From: Sorghum bicolor
Taxonomy: Eukaryota; Streptophyta; Magnoliopsida; Poales; Poaceae
Assembly (NCBI RefSeq): GCF_000003195.3
Contig: NC_012878.2
Span: forward strand, 41,440,987 to 41,504,986
Direction of reading: 5' to 3'
Length of the DNA: 64,000 nt
Shown: one piece after another, positions 46,255-57,725 of the stretch
Layout: each line of letters opens with the position of its first letter
Numbering within the stretch: the stretch's first letter is position 1
Made by a program: the position numbers and the translations under genes
The notes under the pieces: model-generated
Seen by the model: the letters and a program-made list of their open reading frames with translations, nothing else
Told to the model about the DNA's origin: nothing
The model's database searches: none

Positions 46255-46454
46255 GTTTGCTTTTTGTCATGACTGTTGTTTTGAGCGCTGTAAGAATATC
46301 TGAGTGACGTGTCACCGCATTTGTCTTGGTTGTCGCTAAGAGCATCCGTTGCAGGAGTTTTGCCAAGTGCTGTGTGTGACAAGGTATGGGCCAAAAATAG
46401 AGAATTTCATTATCAAGAATTATCAGATACTTACAAAAGAAAGTCATTAAAACT

Positions 46455-49400
46455 TTATGGATAGAAACGTCGCAGTTTGTCGATGTGCCAAGAGTTAGGC
46501 ACTCGTGTTCCGTCTGGGTATGCCAATCTGTAGGACGTAGGTCGTGTGACCTCGGTCACCACGAAGGGTCCTTCCCAGGGGGTGGATAGCTTGTGCATTC
46601 CCTCCTGGCTTGTTTTCCATCGAAGCACCAGATCGCCGACCACGAAGGAACGGTCCTTGACATTCCTGTTGTAGTATCGCCTGACTGCTGCGAGATATTT
46701 TGCTGTTCGGAGACACGAAACTAAACGCTTTTCCTCCATGCAATTGATTTCGAGTTCTCTGGCGTTGTCGGCGGTCGCCTGGTCGAAGTGCTCGATTCTA
46801 GGAGATCCGAAGTGTATGTCAGACGGCAAGACCGCCTCTGCACCGTACACCATGAAGTAGGGAGACACCCCTGTGTTTCGACTGGTCTGAGTTCGGAGGC
46901 CCCAGACCACTGCCGGCAATTCTTTCATCCATCGACCGGGTGCTCTGTCGTTTTCGGTGTACAACCTTTTCTTTAGGGCGTCAACGATCATTCCATTAGC
47001 ACGTTCAACTTGACCGTTGGCACGTGGATGTGCCACTGACACATATTTTATGACTATGCCTCTGTCATCGCAGAAATCCCAAAAAGTGGTGCCAGTAAAC
47101 TGAGTGCCCAGGTCGGTGATTATGCTGTTCGGGATGCCGAACCTGTGTATGATTTGATTGAGGAACTCCACAGCCTTCTCGGAGGTTGCCTTGACCAGGG
47201 GCATGTATTCAATCCACTTGGAGAACTTGTCGATTAACACGAAGACAAACTTGAAATTGCCCGTGGCTGGTTTAAATGGTCCGATCATGTCAAGCCCCCA
47301 GCAAGCAAAGGGCCAAGACGACGGGATGGTTTGAATTTCATGGGCAGGTACGTGGGTCCTCTTAGCGAAAAACTGACATCCTTCGCAATGCCGAACCAGT
47401 TTTTCTGCGTCGCCGACCGCGGTTGGCCAATAAAAACCTACTCGGAAAGCCTTTCCGACCAGCGTTCTAGATGCGGCGTGGTTGCCGCAGGATCCGGCGT
47501 GTATGTCCTCCAAGAGCTTGATACCATCATCTTGGGGTATGCACTTGAGCAGTACCTCGGAGCTTGCGTTTTTCCGCATGAGTTTTCCGTCGACCAGGAT
47601 GTAGTTCTTTGATCGTCGGATGAGGCGCTCGTTCTCTGTTTTGTCCTGAAAGCCTGTCCCGTCTGATATGTATTTGATGAACGGGGTACGCCAGTCACGC
47701 CCACCGGTTGTCGGAGTGGCGTCATCTATGAGCATTGCCTCGGTGGGTTGCTTGTCGACCAGGGGGGAGCTTACGCTCGGCTCATGGATGTCTTGGACGA
47801 AAATACCCCGCGGGATTTGGGCCCGAGATGAGCCTAACTTTGACAACGCATCTGCTGCTTGGTTCTTATCCCGGACCACGTGGATGTACTCTATGCCATA
47901 GAAGTTAGTTTCCCATTTGCGAATTTCTTTGCAGTAGAGATCCATCTTCTCGTGGGTTGCGTCCCACTCCTTGTTGAGCTGGTTGATGACCAAAGCGGAG
48001 TCGCCGTAGACATAGAGGCGCTTGACCCCCAGTTCAACGGCTAGTCGTATGCCATGTAAGCATGCTTCGTATTCGGCGACATTGTTTGACGCCGGAAAAA
48101 GGATCCGAAGGACGTAACGGAGTTTGTCCTTGTTAGGTGATACGAACAATATCCCAGCGCCTGCACCGTTGATGTTCAAGGACCCATCAAAGAACATAGA
48201 CCAGTGGTATGAGACATCTGGAACAGAAGGCTCGTTGAGATCCGTCCATTCGGCAATGAAATCGACCAGGGCTTGAGACTTAACAGTGGTGCGACTCTGG
48301 AACTCTAGGGAAAATGGACATAATTCCATTGCCCATTTCACGATTCTGCCATTGGCGTCCTTATTGCGCAGGATGTCCCCGAGAGGAAAGCTGGTTGTCA
48401 CCAGGACTCGATGGCCGTCGAAGTAGTGCTTTAGCTTTCTTGACGTTATCAGGATGGCGTATATAAGCTTCTGTATTTGTGGGTACCTGGCCTTGGATTC
48501 GTTTAAAACTTCGCTTATGAAGTAAACGGGTCTCTGGACTTTGAAGGCGTGACCTGGTTCATCTCGCTCGACCACTATTGCCGTGGAAACAACCCTGTCG
48601 GTTGCAGCAATGTAAAGGAGTAGGTCTTCATTGGGCTGAGGCGCTGTGAGGACAGGCGGTGAGGTGAGGAAGGTCTTAAGCTGAGTGAACGCAGCGTCGG
48701 CTTCCTCTGTCCAAGAGAATTTTTCTGACGCTTTCAGTAGTTTGAAGAAAGGGAGGCCTTTTTCTCCCAGCCTTGAGATGAAACGACTGAGGGCGGCCAT
48801 GCATCCGGTTAGCTTCTGAATATCCTTGACGTTCTTCGGTGGTCGCATGTCGAGTACGGCTTTGACTTTTGAAGGGTTTGGTCGTATGCCGTCGCGACTG
48901 ACGACGTTGCCGAGCAGTAGACCGGAAGGAACGCCGAAAATGCATTTCTTGGGGTTGAGCTTCCACTTGTACCTATTGAGTGCCTTGAAGGTTCGGTCTA
49001 AGTTGTCGATTAGGGTGCTCGCGCCCCTTGTTTTTACGACCACGTCGTCCACATAGGCCTCGACGAGGTCATCGCGAATCTCGTCGTGGAGGCATTGCTG
49101 GATGGCCCTTTGATAAGTGGCCCCGGCGTTTTTAAGTCCGAAAGACATGGTAGTGTAACAGTATGCGCTGAAGGGTGTGATGAAGGATGTTTTGATCTGA
49201 TCTTCTTCCTTTAACGAGATCTGGTGATAACCAGAGTAGCAATCTAGAAAGGAGAGGAGTTCGCATCCGGCCGTTGAGTCGACCACCTCGTCGATGCGAG
49301 GAAGACCAAAAGGATCTTTAGGACAGTGTTTGTTGAGATCGGTGTAATCAACGCACATTCTCCATTCATTATTCTTTTTGCGTACAAGAACCGGATTGGC

Positions 49401-49640
49401 GAGCCAATCGGGATGATACACTTCTTTTATGAATCCGGCTGCTAGAAGCCGTGTTATTTCTGTCCTAATAGCCTCCTTTTTGTCACGAGCGAACCGTCGC
49501 AGTCTTTGCTTGATTGGTCTTGCGGTCTTCGAGACATTTAAGGAGTGCTCGATCAGGTTTCGTGGGACACCGGGCATGTCTGCGGGTTTCCATGCGAAAA
49601 CGCTCACGTTATCCCTTAGAAACCTGACGAGCGCGTCTTC
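46455..49640 (-). CDS. pol: element C pol: RT, RNase H, second RNase H, integrase
   Basis: An open frame of 1050 residues counted from the first candidate codon at 49607, open back to the TAG at 49641. RT: residues about 37-215 with [12 protein letters not shown] and the catalytic YVDD at 185-188 (49044-49055). A degenerate gypsy RNase H follows (about 320-450). A second, archaeal-type RNase H at about 470-592 keeps D474, E514, D536 and D586; this pair is a hallmark of the Tat lineage. Integrase: zinc ligands H703, H710, C741, C744; catalytic D773, D832, E868 with the 35-residue spacing. The C-terminus WEGPFVV...LRRFYP is typical of the group. No ATG opens the frame, so it probably needs UAG readthrough from gag-pro, or the TAG is a mutation. 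Looks functional. Confidence 0.93.
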   Translation of the reverse strand, partial: EDALVRFLRDNVSVFAWKPADMPGVPRNLIEHSLNVSKTARPIKQRLRRFARDKKEAIRTEITRLLAAGFIKEVYHPDWLANPVLVRKKNNEWRMCVDYTDLNKHCPKDPFGLPRIDEVVDSTAGCELLSFLDCYSGYHQISLKEEDQIKTSFITPFSAYCYTTMSFGLKNAGATYQRAIQQCLHDEIRDDLVEAYVDDVVVKTRGASTLIDNLDRTFKALNRYKWKLNPKKCIFGVPSGLLLGNVVSRDGIRPNPSKVKAVLDMRPPKNVKDIQKLTGCMAALSRFISRLGEKGLPFFKLLKASEKFSWTEEADAAFTQLKTFLTSPPVLTAPQPNEDLLLYIAATDRVVSTAIVVERDEPGHAFKVQRPVYFISEVLNESKARYPQIQKLIYAILITSRKLKHYFDGHRVLVTTSFPLGDILRNKDANGRIVKWAMELCPFSLEFQSRTTVKSQALVDFIAEWTDLNEPSVPDVSYHWSMFFDGSLNINGAGAGILFVSPNKDKLRYVLRILFPASNNVAEYEACLHGIRLAVELGVKRLYVYGDSALVINQLNKEWDATHEKMDLYCKEIRKWETNFYGIEYIHVVRDKNQAADALSKLGSSRAQIPRGIFVQDIHEPSVSSPLVDKQPTEAMLIDDATPTTGGRDWRTPFIKYISDGTGFQDKTENERLIRRSKNYILVDGKLMRKNASSEVLLKCIPQDDGIKLLEDIHAGSCGNHAASRTLVGKAFRVGFYWPTAVGDAEKLVRHCEGCQFFAKRTHVPAHEIQTIPSSWPFACWGLDMIGPFKPATGNFKFVFVLIDKFSKWIEYMPLVKATSEKAVEFLNQIIHRFGIPNSIITDLGTQFTGTTFWDFCDDRGIVIKYVSVAHPRANGQVERANGMIVDALKKRLYTENDRAPGRWMKELPAVVWGLRTQTSRNTGVSPYFMVYGAEAVLPSDIHFGSPRIEHFDQATADNARELEINCMEEKRLVSCLRTAKYLAAVRRYYNRNVKDRSFVVGDLVLRWKTSQEGMHKLSTPWEGPFVVTEVTRPTSYRLAYPDGTRVPNSWHIDKLRRFYP

Positions 49641-52600
49641 CTATTTTGGATCCAGGTTAGCCCCGATGAGGGCTGTCTTCTCGGGGTTGCCTTCGACCAG
49701 CTGCACTTCTTTGTACTCCTTGGATTTCGAATTCTTTCTGGCTGTCTCCTGCTCAGGTAATCGGAGCTGGTCGGGAGGCAGCTGTGCGGCTTGGTTTGCT
49801 GTTTCCGCCATGCGGATCGAGAGGTCAATTGCCTCAGTGATCTTGAAGCTTTCTTCTTCGCAGGTGTACGCAGTGTAGACGTTGCCTCTGATGGTTAGGA
49901 CACCCTTCTCCGTGGGCATCTTAAGGACTAGGTATGAGTAGTGCGGGACTGCCATGAACTTTGTCAGCGATGGGCGGCCCAGTATGGCGTGGTAGGTCCC
50001 GTCGAAATCCGCGACTACGAAGTTGATGAACTCCGTCCGGAAGTGATCGGGTGTGCCGAATTGGACAGGCAATGTTATCTGTCCGAGGGGCACCGAACTT
50101 TGACCTGGCAAAACCCCCCAGAATTGGGCGTCGTAAGGTTTTAGTTGTGCCGGTGATATCTTGAGGGCGCGCAGGCTGTTGCGGAAGAGGATGTCGATGG
50201 AGCTTCCCCCGTCCACGAGCACGCGCTCGAATCTGATGCTATTGATGCAGGGATCAAGAATCAGTGGGAAACGACCCGGCTCTGGGATGGCGGCCCACTG
50301 GTCCTTCCTGCTGAACGAGATCTCCCTGTGGGACCACGCGGGAAATTTTGGATCTGCGATCAGCCCGTCCGTGCTGTCTATGTTGAGGCAGGCTCTCTTT
50401 AATAGCTTTCTTTCTCGCTTGGACTCAGTGGAGACCTTGCCCCCGAAAATGGAGTGGACCACGTCGGTGGGGCTGACGTATTGGTGTCGGGGGTCCCTGT
50501 CTTGGTCCTCATCCTCATCTTCGTGGTCGTGCCCGTCGCGTTTGTTATTTTTCTTGGCGGAGTCCTCTTGGGCGGCCCGCCGTGTATAGATACTTTTGAG
50601 GACGCGACACTCTTCCATGGTATGGTTAGACTTTGGGTGTAGCTGGCACGGTCCCTTCAACGTTTTGTTGTAGTCGTCTTGGTAGTCCCGTCGTCCGTTG
50701 GGACGTTTGACCGTATTTACTTCGTGGTCGTATTCACGAGGGCGCTTTCCTCTGAAGTCGTCGCGGCTGTCGCGCCGCCGATCCCAACCCTCTCGGTGAT
50801 CGCGGTTGTCAGAGCGGCGGTGATTTCTGTTGTCGTAGCGACCACGACCGTCATCTCGCCGAGAAGGCTGGTCGGGGCCTCTCGCGTCGTCTCGGATTAG
50901 TTTTTCTGCGTCATCAGCATCGGCGTAGTTTTTAGCCGTGGCGAGGAGCTCTGCTACCGTTGATGGGCGCTTACGCAACAGCTTGTTCCTCAGCGCTTCA
51001 TGGAAACGCAAGCCCTTGATAAAGGCTGATATGGCCTCGTCATGAGAAATCTTCGAGATTTTGAGGCGCATATCCGAGAATCGTCGGATGTAATCGCGCA
51101 GAGGTTCATTCTTCCTGTCTCTTATCCTTTCAAGGTCATACTTGTTTCCGGGCTGCTCGCATGTGGCGATGAAGTTGTCGATGAAAGCCTGTCGTAGCTC
51201 TTCCCAAGAGTCGAAGGAGTCCTCGGGCAAGCCGAGAAGCCACTGATGACCAGCCTGGTCGAGGACTACGGGGAAGTAGTTAGCCATGACGTGCTCATCT
51301 CCTGCCGCTGATCGAACGGCAATTTCATAGAGAGTGATCCAGTTCTCTGGATTTTCCTTGCCGTCGTATTTTTTAAGTTTTTCGAGCTTGAAATTGCGGG
51401 GCCACACGACCTGGAGGAGGTGCGAGGAGAACTGCCTTAGGCCCGGAGGACCGTGGGTCGCATCGTACTCGATGCGGCGCAGGTTTTCGTGGACTGCTCT
51501 CTCTGCGGCGCGCCTGTTGATGCGGTCCCGGGCATCTTTGGGAGGGATGTTGTGGCGGAGATCCCTGTGTTGATCTTCTTCTTCTTGGCCGCGTACGCGG
51601 TTCTGCTGGCGGCGGCCATCGGCGTCCCGACCACCAGCGTCGCGCCGAGAGTCCCCTCGACGGTTGTCGGGGGAGCGGCTGCGGTGACGCCTGCTGGGTG
51701 AGGCCCGGCTACGATTAGTCTGGTCGGAGGCGGCTTCCGTATAAGAGACTTCCTGGACTCTCTTGAGCAGAGTGGCTGTCTGTCCCATTGCGGCGATCAG
51801 GTGTGCTCGGATGCTGGTCCGGACTCCCTGGCATTCGGGGGTGTCAGGAAGCCGATCCAGGTTGGCCATGGCGACAGCCACGTTGGCGCTTGGCGTTTTG
51901 TAGACCGGCTGGTCCCCGACCATGTCGAAGGCATCGTTGAGGTTACTTGGTGGCATCTGTTGTTGCTCGTCCGCACGCCGTCGGGCGCGATCGGCGTTAC
52001 GCTGTTCGCGGAGTTGCCTCTGGTCATCTGTTTCTCCGTCAACAGCCGGTTCGTCGGCGCTGACATTGAACACGATATCCCCTCGCCGGGGGGGAATATC
52101 GGGAATCGGTCGAAACCCGGAGGGTGTGAAGGAAAATCCAGGTCGTAGCCCTCGTCTTCGGTGTTTATAACCTCGGTGGGGACGGAGCCGGTGCTTGAGT
52201 TGGTGCTGGAAACCTGGCCGTCCCGTAGCTCTCGGATTGTCACCATGTTGACATGGTGACGATTGTTCCTTGTCGGCGACCAGCCCGCTTTGCTGAAAAC
52301 GGATTGGACATGCTGTGAGTAAACAGAGGCCGAGTTGTTCAGGCCGCAAGGATAGTCTTCCTTTTTGAGCTCGACGGATCGTCCTGAGGGGGTTGAGGTT
52401 ATCGTCAGGGACGTTCCTAGCCGTTCGTGTGTGGCGACATGAGTTGGCCGGCGGGATTTCGAAAAATCCGCTCGAGCAGCTTGGTCGGGCCGGCGCAGAA
52501 CTCCATCTATTAGTTGGGAGACTTCGAGTAGCTTGGAGTCAGCGCGATCGAGCGCTTGGAGGAGGTCCGAGCAGTCGATCTCCTTTCCCTTGTAGAGTGG

Positions 52601-52783
52601 GAACGGTGGTCGGGAGCTTGGTGCCGTCATGCGTGTGGTCGGAGACGGCGTGATCTCAGATTGGATCTGGATCTCTTTCGGAACCGTGGTCGCGAAGCCG
52701 CCGCTGCACGTCGTCCACGTGATCTGGCCGACGGTGAACGTGAGGCCTTCGGGCACGGTCGCGGAAGCTGGGATCGTGACCAT
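49641..52783 (-). CDS. gag-pro: element C gag-protease (one frameshift)
   Basis: An ATG at 52783 opens a frame with MVTIPASATVPEGL; an earlier GTG lies in the primer site and is not a start. The frame is lost at a run of seven G (52088-52094) and continues as a 902-residue frame to TAG 49641-49643. Parts in order: N-terminal region, Arg/Asp-rich stretch, capsid domain (about 51420-50900, HQWLLGLPEDSFDSWEELRQ), Arg-rich nucleocapsid part with a C-x2-H-x4-H-x4-C knuckle (CQLHPKSNHTMEEC, about 50650), then protease with VDGGSS at about 50202-50216 and ILGRPSLTKFMA. The G7 change could be a sequencing error, since the rest is open. The TAG at its end lies in frame with pol. Confidence 0.88.
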
Positions 52784-52812
52784 CTTCTTCGCCGGAAAAG
52801 TTGCACGCACAC

Positions 52813-52830
52813 CCCCTACCTGGCGCGCCA
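52813..52830 (-). other. primer binding site of element C
   Basis: On minus the bases read TGGCGCGCCAGGTAGGGG, one base inside the LTR end GTCGACA. Element D has the identical 18 bases at 55192-55209. I do not name the tRNA with confidence. Confidence 0.85.
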
Positions 52831-52831
52831 C

Positions 52832-53291
52832 TGTCGACGAAAGCTAGTCGGCAGTCTACCTTGGGGTATACCCACGGTAGTAGTTTATCGGTAAACGGTG
52901 CGCAAACTACGAACTCGATGGTGATGCAAGACACGGACAAGCTTTTTATCCAGGTTTGGCCGCCGAGTTGGCGTAATACCTACGTCCTGCGTCTGGTTGT
53001 ATTGATTTGTGCTGAGAGAATATGATGTCCTAGGGGGGTCCCTTGCCCCTCCTTATATAGTTTGGAGGGCAGGGTTACAGATCTGGAAACTAATCCTAGT
53101 CGGTTACAATTGCCATAGTTAATTTGATATCAATTCCTATTCTAACCGACTAGAATCCTGCTTGATCTCCACGTCTTGTTTCCTTGCGCGAAACTCCGAG
53201 CTGTCGGATCAAGCCTTGAACTCGTCTCGTAGTGAGCCAAGCTTCCTGGCTGAAGTCTAGCCGTAAGGGTATAGGGGTTTATACCCCCACA
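52832..53291 (-). repeat. element C 5' LTR
   Basis: 460 bp, TGTGGGGG...GTCGACA on minus, flanked by GACAG on the outside and the primer site inside. It differs from the 3' LTR at two sites, both C/T at CpG. Confidence 0.95.
53052..53060 (-). promoter_or_regulatory. TATA box in the element C 5' LTR
   Basis: On minus, CTATATAAG followed by GAGGGGCAAGGG, 231 bp from the 5' edge of the LTR. This is the likely Pol II start of the genomic RNA. Confidence 0.65.
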
Positions 53292-53296
53292 GACAG
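53292..53296. other. target site duplication of element C, right copy
   Basis: GACAG directly after the LTR end; identical to 41261-41265. The interrupted Tekay-like pol continues from here. Confidence 0.95.
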
Positions 53297-53553
53297 GAGC
53301 TGATGTCAGCAATGTCCTCAACTTGTGGAATGCCTCTTCACATTCAAGCGTCCACACAATCTTCTCATCCTTCTGAAGTAGGCGAGTCATAGGCTTGGAT
53401 ATTTTTGAGAATTCTAGAATGAAACGACGATAATACCCAGCCAGACCTAGAAAACTCCGAACCTCGTGCACCGAAGTTGGAACCTTATAATCCAGCACTT
53501 CTTGCACTTTAGCTGGATCCACTGATATGCCTTCTTCCAATAAAACATGGCCT
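53292..53553 (-). pseudogene. RT end of the second Tekay-like element
   Basis: On minus the piece reads [15 protein letters not shown], then [12 protein letters not shown] and [18 protein letters not shown], the connection region between RT and RNase H of a gypsy pol. It continues, across element C, into the RNase H at 41260. Upstream it is cut at 53554 by an LTR that starts TGTTGACACC, so the catalytic part of RT is lost from the window. Confidence 0.85.
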
Positions 53554-54136
53554 TGTTGACACCATTTTCAGACACGTGTCTTTGGATATGCATTTGGAGT
53601 TAATAGATCGGCAGATAGGGCGATGGTGACCAGTCTACAGGGGAGTTACCGATGGAGGTTGGTGTCGATGGGAGAAAGACGGAATATGACTAAGTCTAGG
53701 AAGTAGTAACGGGATCATGCCGATCACTAGCACTGATGGTTGCCGATGCCGGTGAAAGGGGGTCTGCCGATGGTTGTGGAGGAAGATGCAGGGGTAGCCG
53801 ATTGGCTTGTCACAGTATGACGATCGGTTGTGGAGGATAGTTTAATGTTTTCCTTAGTTATTAGAGTTCGTTTTGTATACGGATTCCGTTTGGTTTGGAA
53901 TTCGAGTTCTAGTCATATCTGGTTGTAACTCTTTGGATAGGGTATAAATGTAGACCCTAGGGCAATGTAATGAGACATCTATCAATTAATCAAACACAAG
54001 TTTTTACTCATATTCCAGCATCTACTTTTTCGACGACTTCGTCATATTTTCCTTTTATTACGAGTTCTTAGGAATTCGTCGGGTCAAACTCGGCGCGTTC
54101 TCAAGTTCCGCGTGAGCACCTCTTGGCCGTGACGTC
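53554..54136 (+). repeat. LTR stub of a further element
   Basis: It starts TGTTGACACC exactly where the Tekay-like RT is cut and contains a TATA box (53943-53949) followed by a probable transcribed part (AATGTAATGAGACATC). It ends where a different LTR with its own TATA box starts (TGTCGAGGATATC, 54137). Read as the first 583 bp of an LTR into which element D inserted; the remainder is not in the window. The split from the next LTR is inferred from the terminal motifs. Confidence 0.55.
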
Positions 54137-55189
54137 TGTCGAGGATATCAGTAAGGGGTACCCCAGCTGATGTCCATGTCGGGATTATCCATACGCAATT
54201 CGAGGCCTCTTACTCGACGCTCTGCCTAGTCACGCGTACGGTCATCGACTACTGCAGCCTCGAAGACGGAAAGGTTGTCGAGCGAATCGATCAGGGCTCG
54301 AGCGCCGGCTACCATCGAATACGGAAGCAGGCTCGAGTGAATTGGAAGGCGTCGAGCGCAAGGACGTCGCCCGCCGCCTGACACGGGCACGGGAACCAGG
54401 GCATTTAATGCGCCTGTCGTGTTCGTTCTCACCTAACACGCAGGTCACGGGAAGCGTGATAGGGAACAGGCACCCGTCCCATCATTCTTTTTGCAGCCTT
54501 CCCCACCAAATAACCCAGGGCATGTCTGGACGCAGGAAGCATGGTCGGAACGTCTAATTAAGACCCCCTCGAGATGTCTAAGGTCAGCGTCTGGCTAGCG
54601 AGGCGTTACACAGCAACCGACCCTCGACCAGACACGTTTCCTTCCTGGGGAAGGGTTGGGCGTCGAATGACAACACCACAACCGTTCTGACGTAACCGCC
54701 GCCATGACGTACAGGCGTGCAGCACACAAACCAGCCCAAGACGGCGCGCAGAGCAAGATACAGGGGCACGCGTAATCATCATCAAGCTACCAGGACGGGA
54801 CGGCTCGAGACCACGCCGGTACGGAGGCCTCGAGTTGGTCAGCGCGCCATACCCCTACCCTGACGCCTATACTTGTACCCTAGGCTTCTCCTTAGAACTA
54901 TAAAAGGGGAGGCCTGGGAAGAGATACAGATGACACAATACAACACAACACACCAGCCATACGTAGTAGTGCATCCCACATCACCACACTCCATACCACG
55001 CTTGTATTCACCCCTGTACAAGCACTTAGGTGCAAAATAATACAAACTCTCCCTCCCCCACTGGACGTAGGGCCTTCTCTTGCCCGAACCAGGATAAATC
55101 TTTGTGTCTTTTTGCATCACCATCTGGAAAAGGGAGCACGCATACAAATTTACTCGTTGGTGTGACCCCCCGTGGGGAAAACACCGACA
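54137..55189 (+). repeat. element D 5' LTR
   Basis: It ends ACCGACA two bases before the primer site, so the right edge is sure. The left edge is placed at TGTCGAGGATATC, giving 1053 bp with TG...CA ends. TATA box CTATAAAAG at 54898-54906, followed by a transcribed part. The 3' LTR is not in the window. Confidence 0.75.
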
Positions 55190-55191
55190 GT

Positions 55192-55209
55192 TGGCGCGCC
55201 AGGTAGGGG
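55192..55209 (+). other. primer binding site of element D
   Basis: TGGCGCGCCAGGTAGGGG two bases after the LTR; identical to that of element C. Confidence 0.85.
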
Positions 55210-55247
55210 TCCTGCGTGTTTTTCACCAATTTTCCATTCCTTTCTAG

Positions 55248-57725
55248 ATGGCCACTCTCACTTCGCCAATTCCACGCTCCATGGTGATTTGGTTTGGGAG
55301 TCTCGAGTTCATGTCTACTGGCTCTGGCTACGACATGATCTTGCTCTCGATCAAAGGACCGGGAGGAGCCCGCGTTGCGCCAGCACGGCAGAGGGCCCCG
55401 AGACGTCCTCGCCACCATGCCTCCCCACCCAAGAAGAGGCGTGGACAGCACCACCGTCGCCCCTCCGCCTCATCACGACCGGCAGTTCGTGCCAGGCAGG
55501 AGGTGACACAGGAGTCGACAGCACCACGCGCCAAAACCGTAGGCATGATGGCTCGGCGCCACGAGGATCGCACGACGACAGGAGGTGACGCGCCCCGCGC
55601 GCTCTCCCCCAACGCTAGGTTACTCCCACATGGGTTGTTCGCCCCAAGAAGAGTGTTGCCGTTCGGCCTGGACAATGCCACGGCGTCGCTCGCCAGGACA
55701 ATATGTCCAAACGCCCAGACGTACATGGAGAGACCAATGGTCCTCCCACGCGACCCTGGAGCACAGCTACCGACGTCCGAGCTACCGGATTTCTCCTAGG
55801 TACGAGGCCTCTGTCGCCTGGGCCCTGGGCGATACACGATCACCTCGCTCAGGCAGTGGCTGCTGGAGGAAGGACGTGGATGTTTCTACGCTGCCGAGCC
55901 GGACTCCGATTCCGAGACCGATAGCTACGACCCTACTAGGGAATGCTATCATATCGACGGGGCGGTAGAAATTACCAACGAGACGTAGGACGCCGCGCTG
56001 GCGGTCGAGCCCCTACAGCAAGGGAAGACCCCAGGATGCCTAGGAATGACGGTCAGGTCGACCCCCCTCCACAAGAAGACAGAGCCACGCAAATTGCGCA
56101 GCTACGAGAGCTCAAGGCAAAGCTTGACGAGGATCGCGAGCGCCTCATCCTGCTCGAGCAGATCCTTGAGCAGGACCTGCCTTACCCACCTGGCGGAAGT
56201 GTCCGCAGAAGGGCTCGAGAGGTGCATCGACAGATTGTTGGGGACGAGGAGCCAGAACAACCTGTCAGTTGCTTCCCTCGAGCAGGCCAGAATGTGGTAG
56301 CAGCAACAATGCTGTTGAATAACATGCCCGAGCCCTCAAATTCCCAAGCGCGGCGCATCCGAGACGAGGTGCAGACTCTGCTCCAGGTGGCGGCAGTACA
56401 GCAAGCAGAAAGCTCGGCCTCCCGACGTCGAGGGGCAGCTACTGAAAAGCGCAATGAGCCAGCCCAAAACGAAACGGAGGTGTCGTTCCATCAGCAGCCG
56501 CCACCTCGAGGGAAAAAGACCACACTCGTCCTCCCCGTCGACAACCAACGACGACATGACGCACGACGCGACATCGACAAGAATCGTCGCCGTCAGTATG
56601 GAGACGCAGAGGAGCGCGGTTACAGCGCCCAACGTGGCGGAAGATACGACAGCGATGAGGACTGGATGGCCCTGGAACCACCAAGCCCGCGGGTGTTCAG
56701 TAGGGCGATCCGCAGCACGCCGCTGCCCAGCCCATTTCGACCCCCGACCAGCATTGCGAAATACAACGGCGAGACCAAGCCAGAGCTATGGTGGCAGACT
56801 TTAGGCTGGCCTGTCAGCTAGGAGGCACTCGAGGGGACGATCCAGCCATCATCCGACAGCTACCGCTCTTCCTCTCCGACACCGCCCGCAGATGGCTCGA
56901 GGAGCTCCCGGCCAACCAGATCTACAATTGGGCCAATTTGGTCAGGGTGTTCGAGGGCAACTTCAAAGGAACCTACATACAACCCGGCAACTCGTGGGAC
57001 CTCAGCAAATACAAGCAAAAGTCGGGAGAAACCCTCCGAGAGTACGCTCAACGCTTTTCAAAGCAGCGCACCGAGCTGCCACATATCCCCGACCACGACG
57101 TCATCCTGGCCTTTGTCTCTAGTACCACCAGTCAAGACTTGGTGCGGGAATTGGGCCAGAATCGCCCTCAGACCGTCGACGAGCTGATGGACGTAGTGGC
57201 GAACTACGCGGCAGGGGAAGAAGCGGTCGGCGCCTTCTTCAGCTGTGAAGGAAGGAAAGGCAAGCCGCCCGCCGATGATGACGAGGGCCCCAGTCGAGTT
57301 CCCAAGAAGAACAAAAAGAAGAAGAAAGCCCGACCATTCCAGTGGGAGGATCTCGACGACGATCTTGTCGCCGCCATGGAGCGCAAAAGGCCTCTAGGCC
57401 CTCTAGAGGGGGCATCTTTGACAAGATGCTGAAGGAGCCACGCCCTTACCACAAGGGAGGGGCAAACCACAAGCTCGAGGACTGCCGCATGCTGAAAAAG
57501 CATTTCGATGGTCTGGGGTTCAAGAAGGATGCTCGTGACGACCCAAAGAAAGAGAAGAACGACGACAAGGGGGACGACAAAGACGACGACGGTTTCCCTG
57601 CCGTCCACAACTGCTATATGATCTACGGTGGTCCCTCGATGCAACTGACCGCCAGACAGCGCAAGAGGGAACGCCGTGAAGTCTTTGCGGCAAGGATGGC
57701 AGTGCCCCAGTACCTCAGCTGGTAG
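55248..57725 (+). pseudogene. element D gag
   Basis: An ATG at 55248 opens a basic, Arg/Pro-rich N-terminal part (to TAG at 55797-55799), followed in the same frame by an acidic stretch (EPDSDSETDSYDP). The frame shifts near 56035 to a helical region (IAQLRELKAKLDEDRERLIL) and a charged linker, then near 56795 to the capsid domain (LPLFLSDTARRWLEELP, NWANLVRVFEGNFKGTY, SGETLREYAQRFSKQ, about 56850-57060). It shifts again near 57400 to a degenerate knuckle (YHKGGANHKLEDC, about 57450-57485) and an acidic tail, up to TAG 57723-57725. Capsid precursor of the Tat type, inactive here. Confidence 0.8.

Larger units (their letters stand above)
41266..53291 (-). mobile_element. element C: young Tat-lineage Ty3/gypsy element, nearly intact
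   Basis: A 12,026 bp element with 460 bp LTRs, perfect GACAG target duplication, primer site, gag-protease frame, pol frame with two RNase H domains, a spliced antisense gene in its 3' part, and 70 bp tandem repeats near the 3' LTR. Dual RNase H and an antisense ORF place it in the Tat lineage. By my reading the two LTRs differ at only two sites. The only breaks I see are a TAG between protease and RT, a frameshift at a C7 run in gag and one in the antisense gene. It lies in pol of a Tekay-like element, same strand. Confidence 0.92.
39224..53553 (-). mobile_element. second Tekay-like chromovirus, split by element C
   Basis: On minus the order is the end of RT (53553-53292), an interruption by element C (41266-53291), RNase H, integrase, chromodomain-like tail, PPT and the start of a 3' LTR (39351) that is cut by A7 at 39224. 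The pol sequence resumes exactly across element C apart from the 5 bp duplication. The RT upstream of 53553 is cut by another LTR. It is thus the oldest layer of this part of the window. Several nonsense codons show it is inactive. Confidence 0.85.

Noticed and set aside
49429..52170. Plus-strand frames opposite gag-pro of element C
   Set aside because: Low-complexity mirror frames of the Arg/Asp-rich gag; no domain.
52784..52831. Gag start at the GTG of 52831
   Set aside because: The codon lies in the primer binding site; the ATG at 52783 is the credible start.
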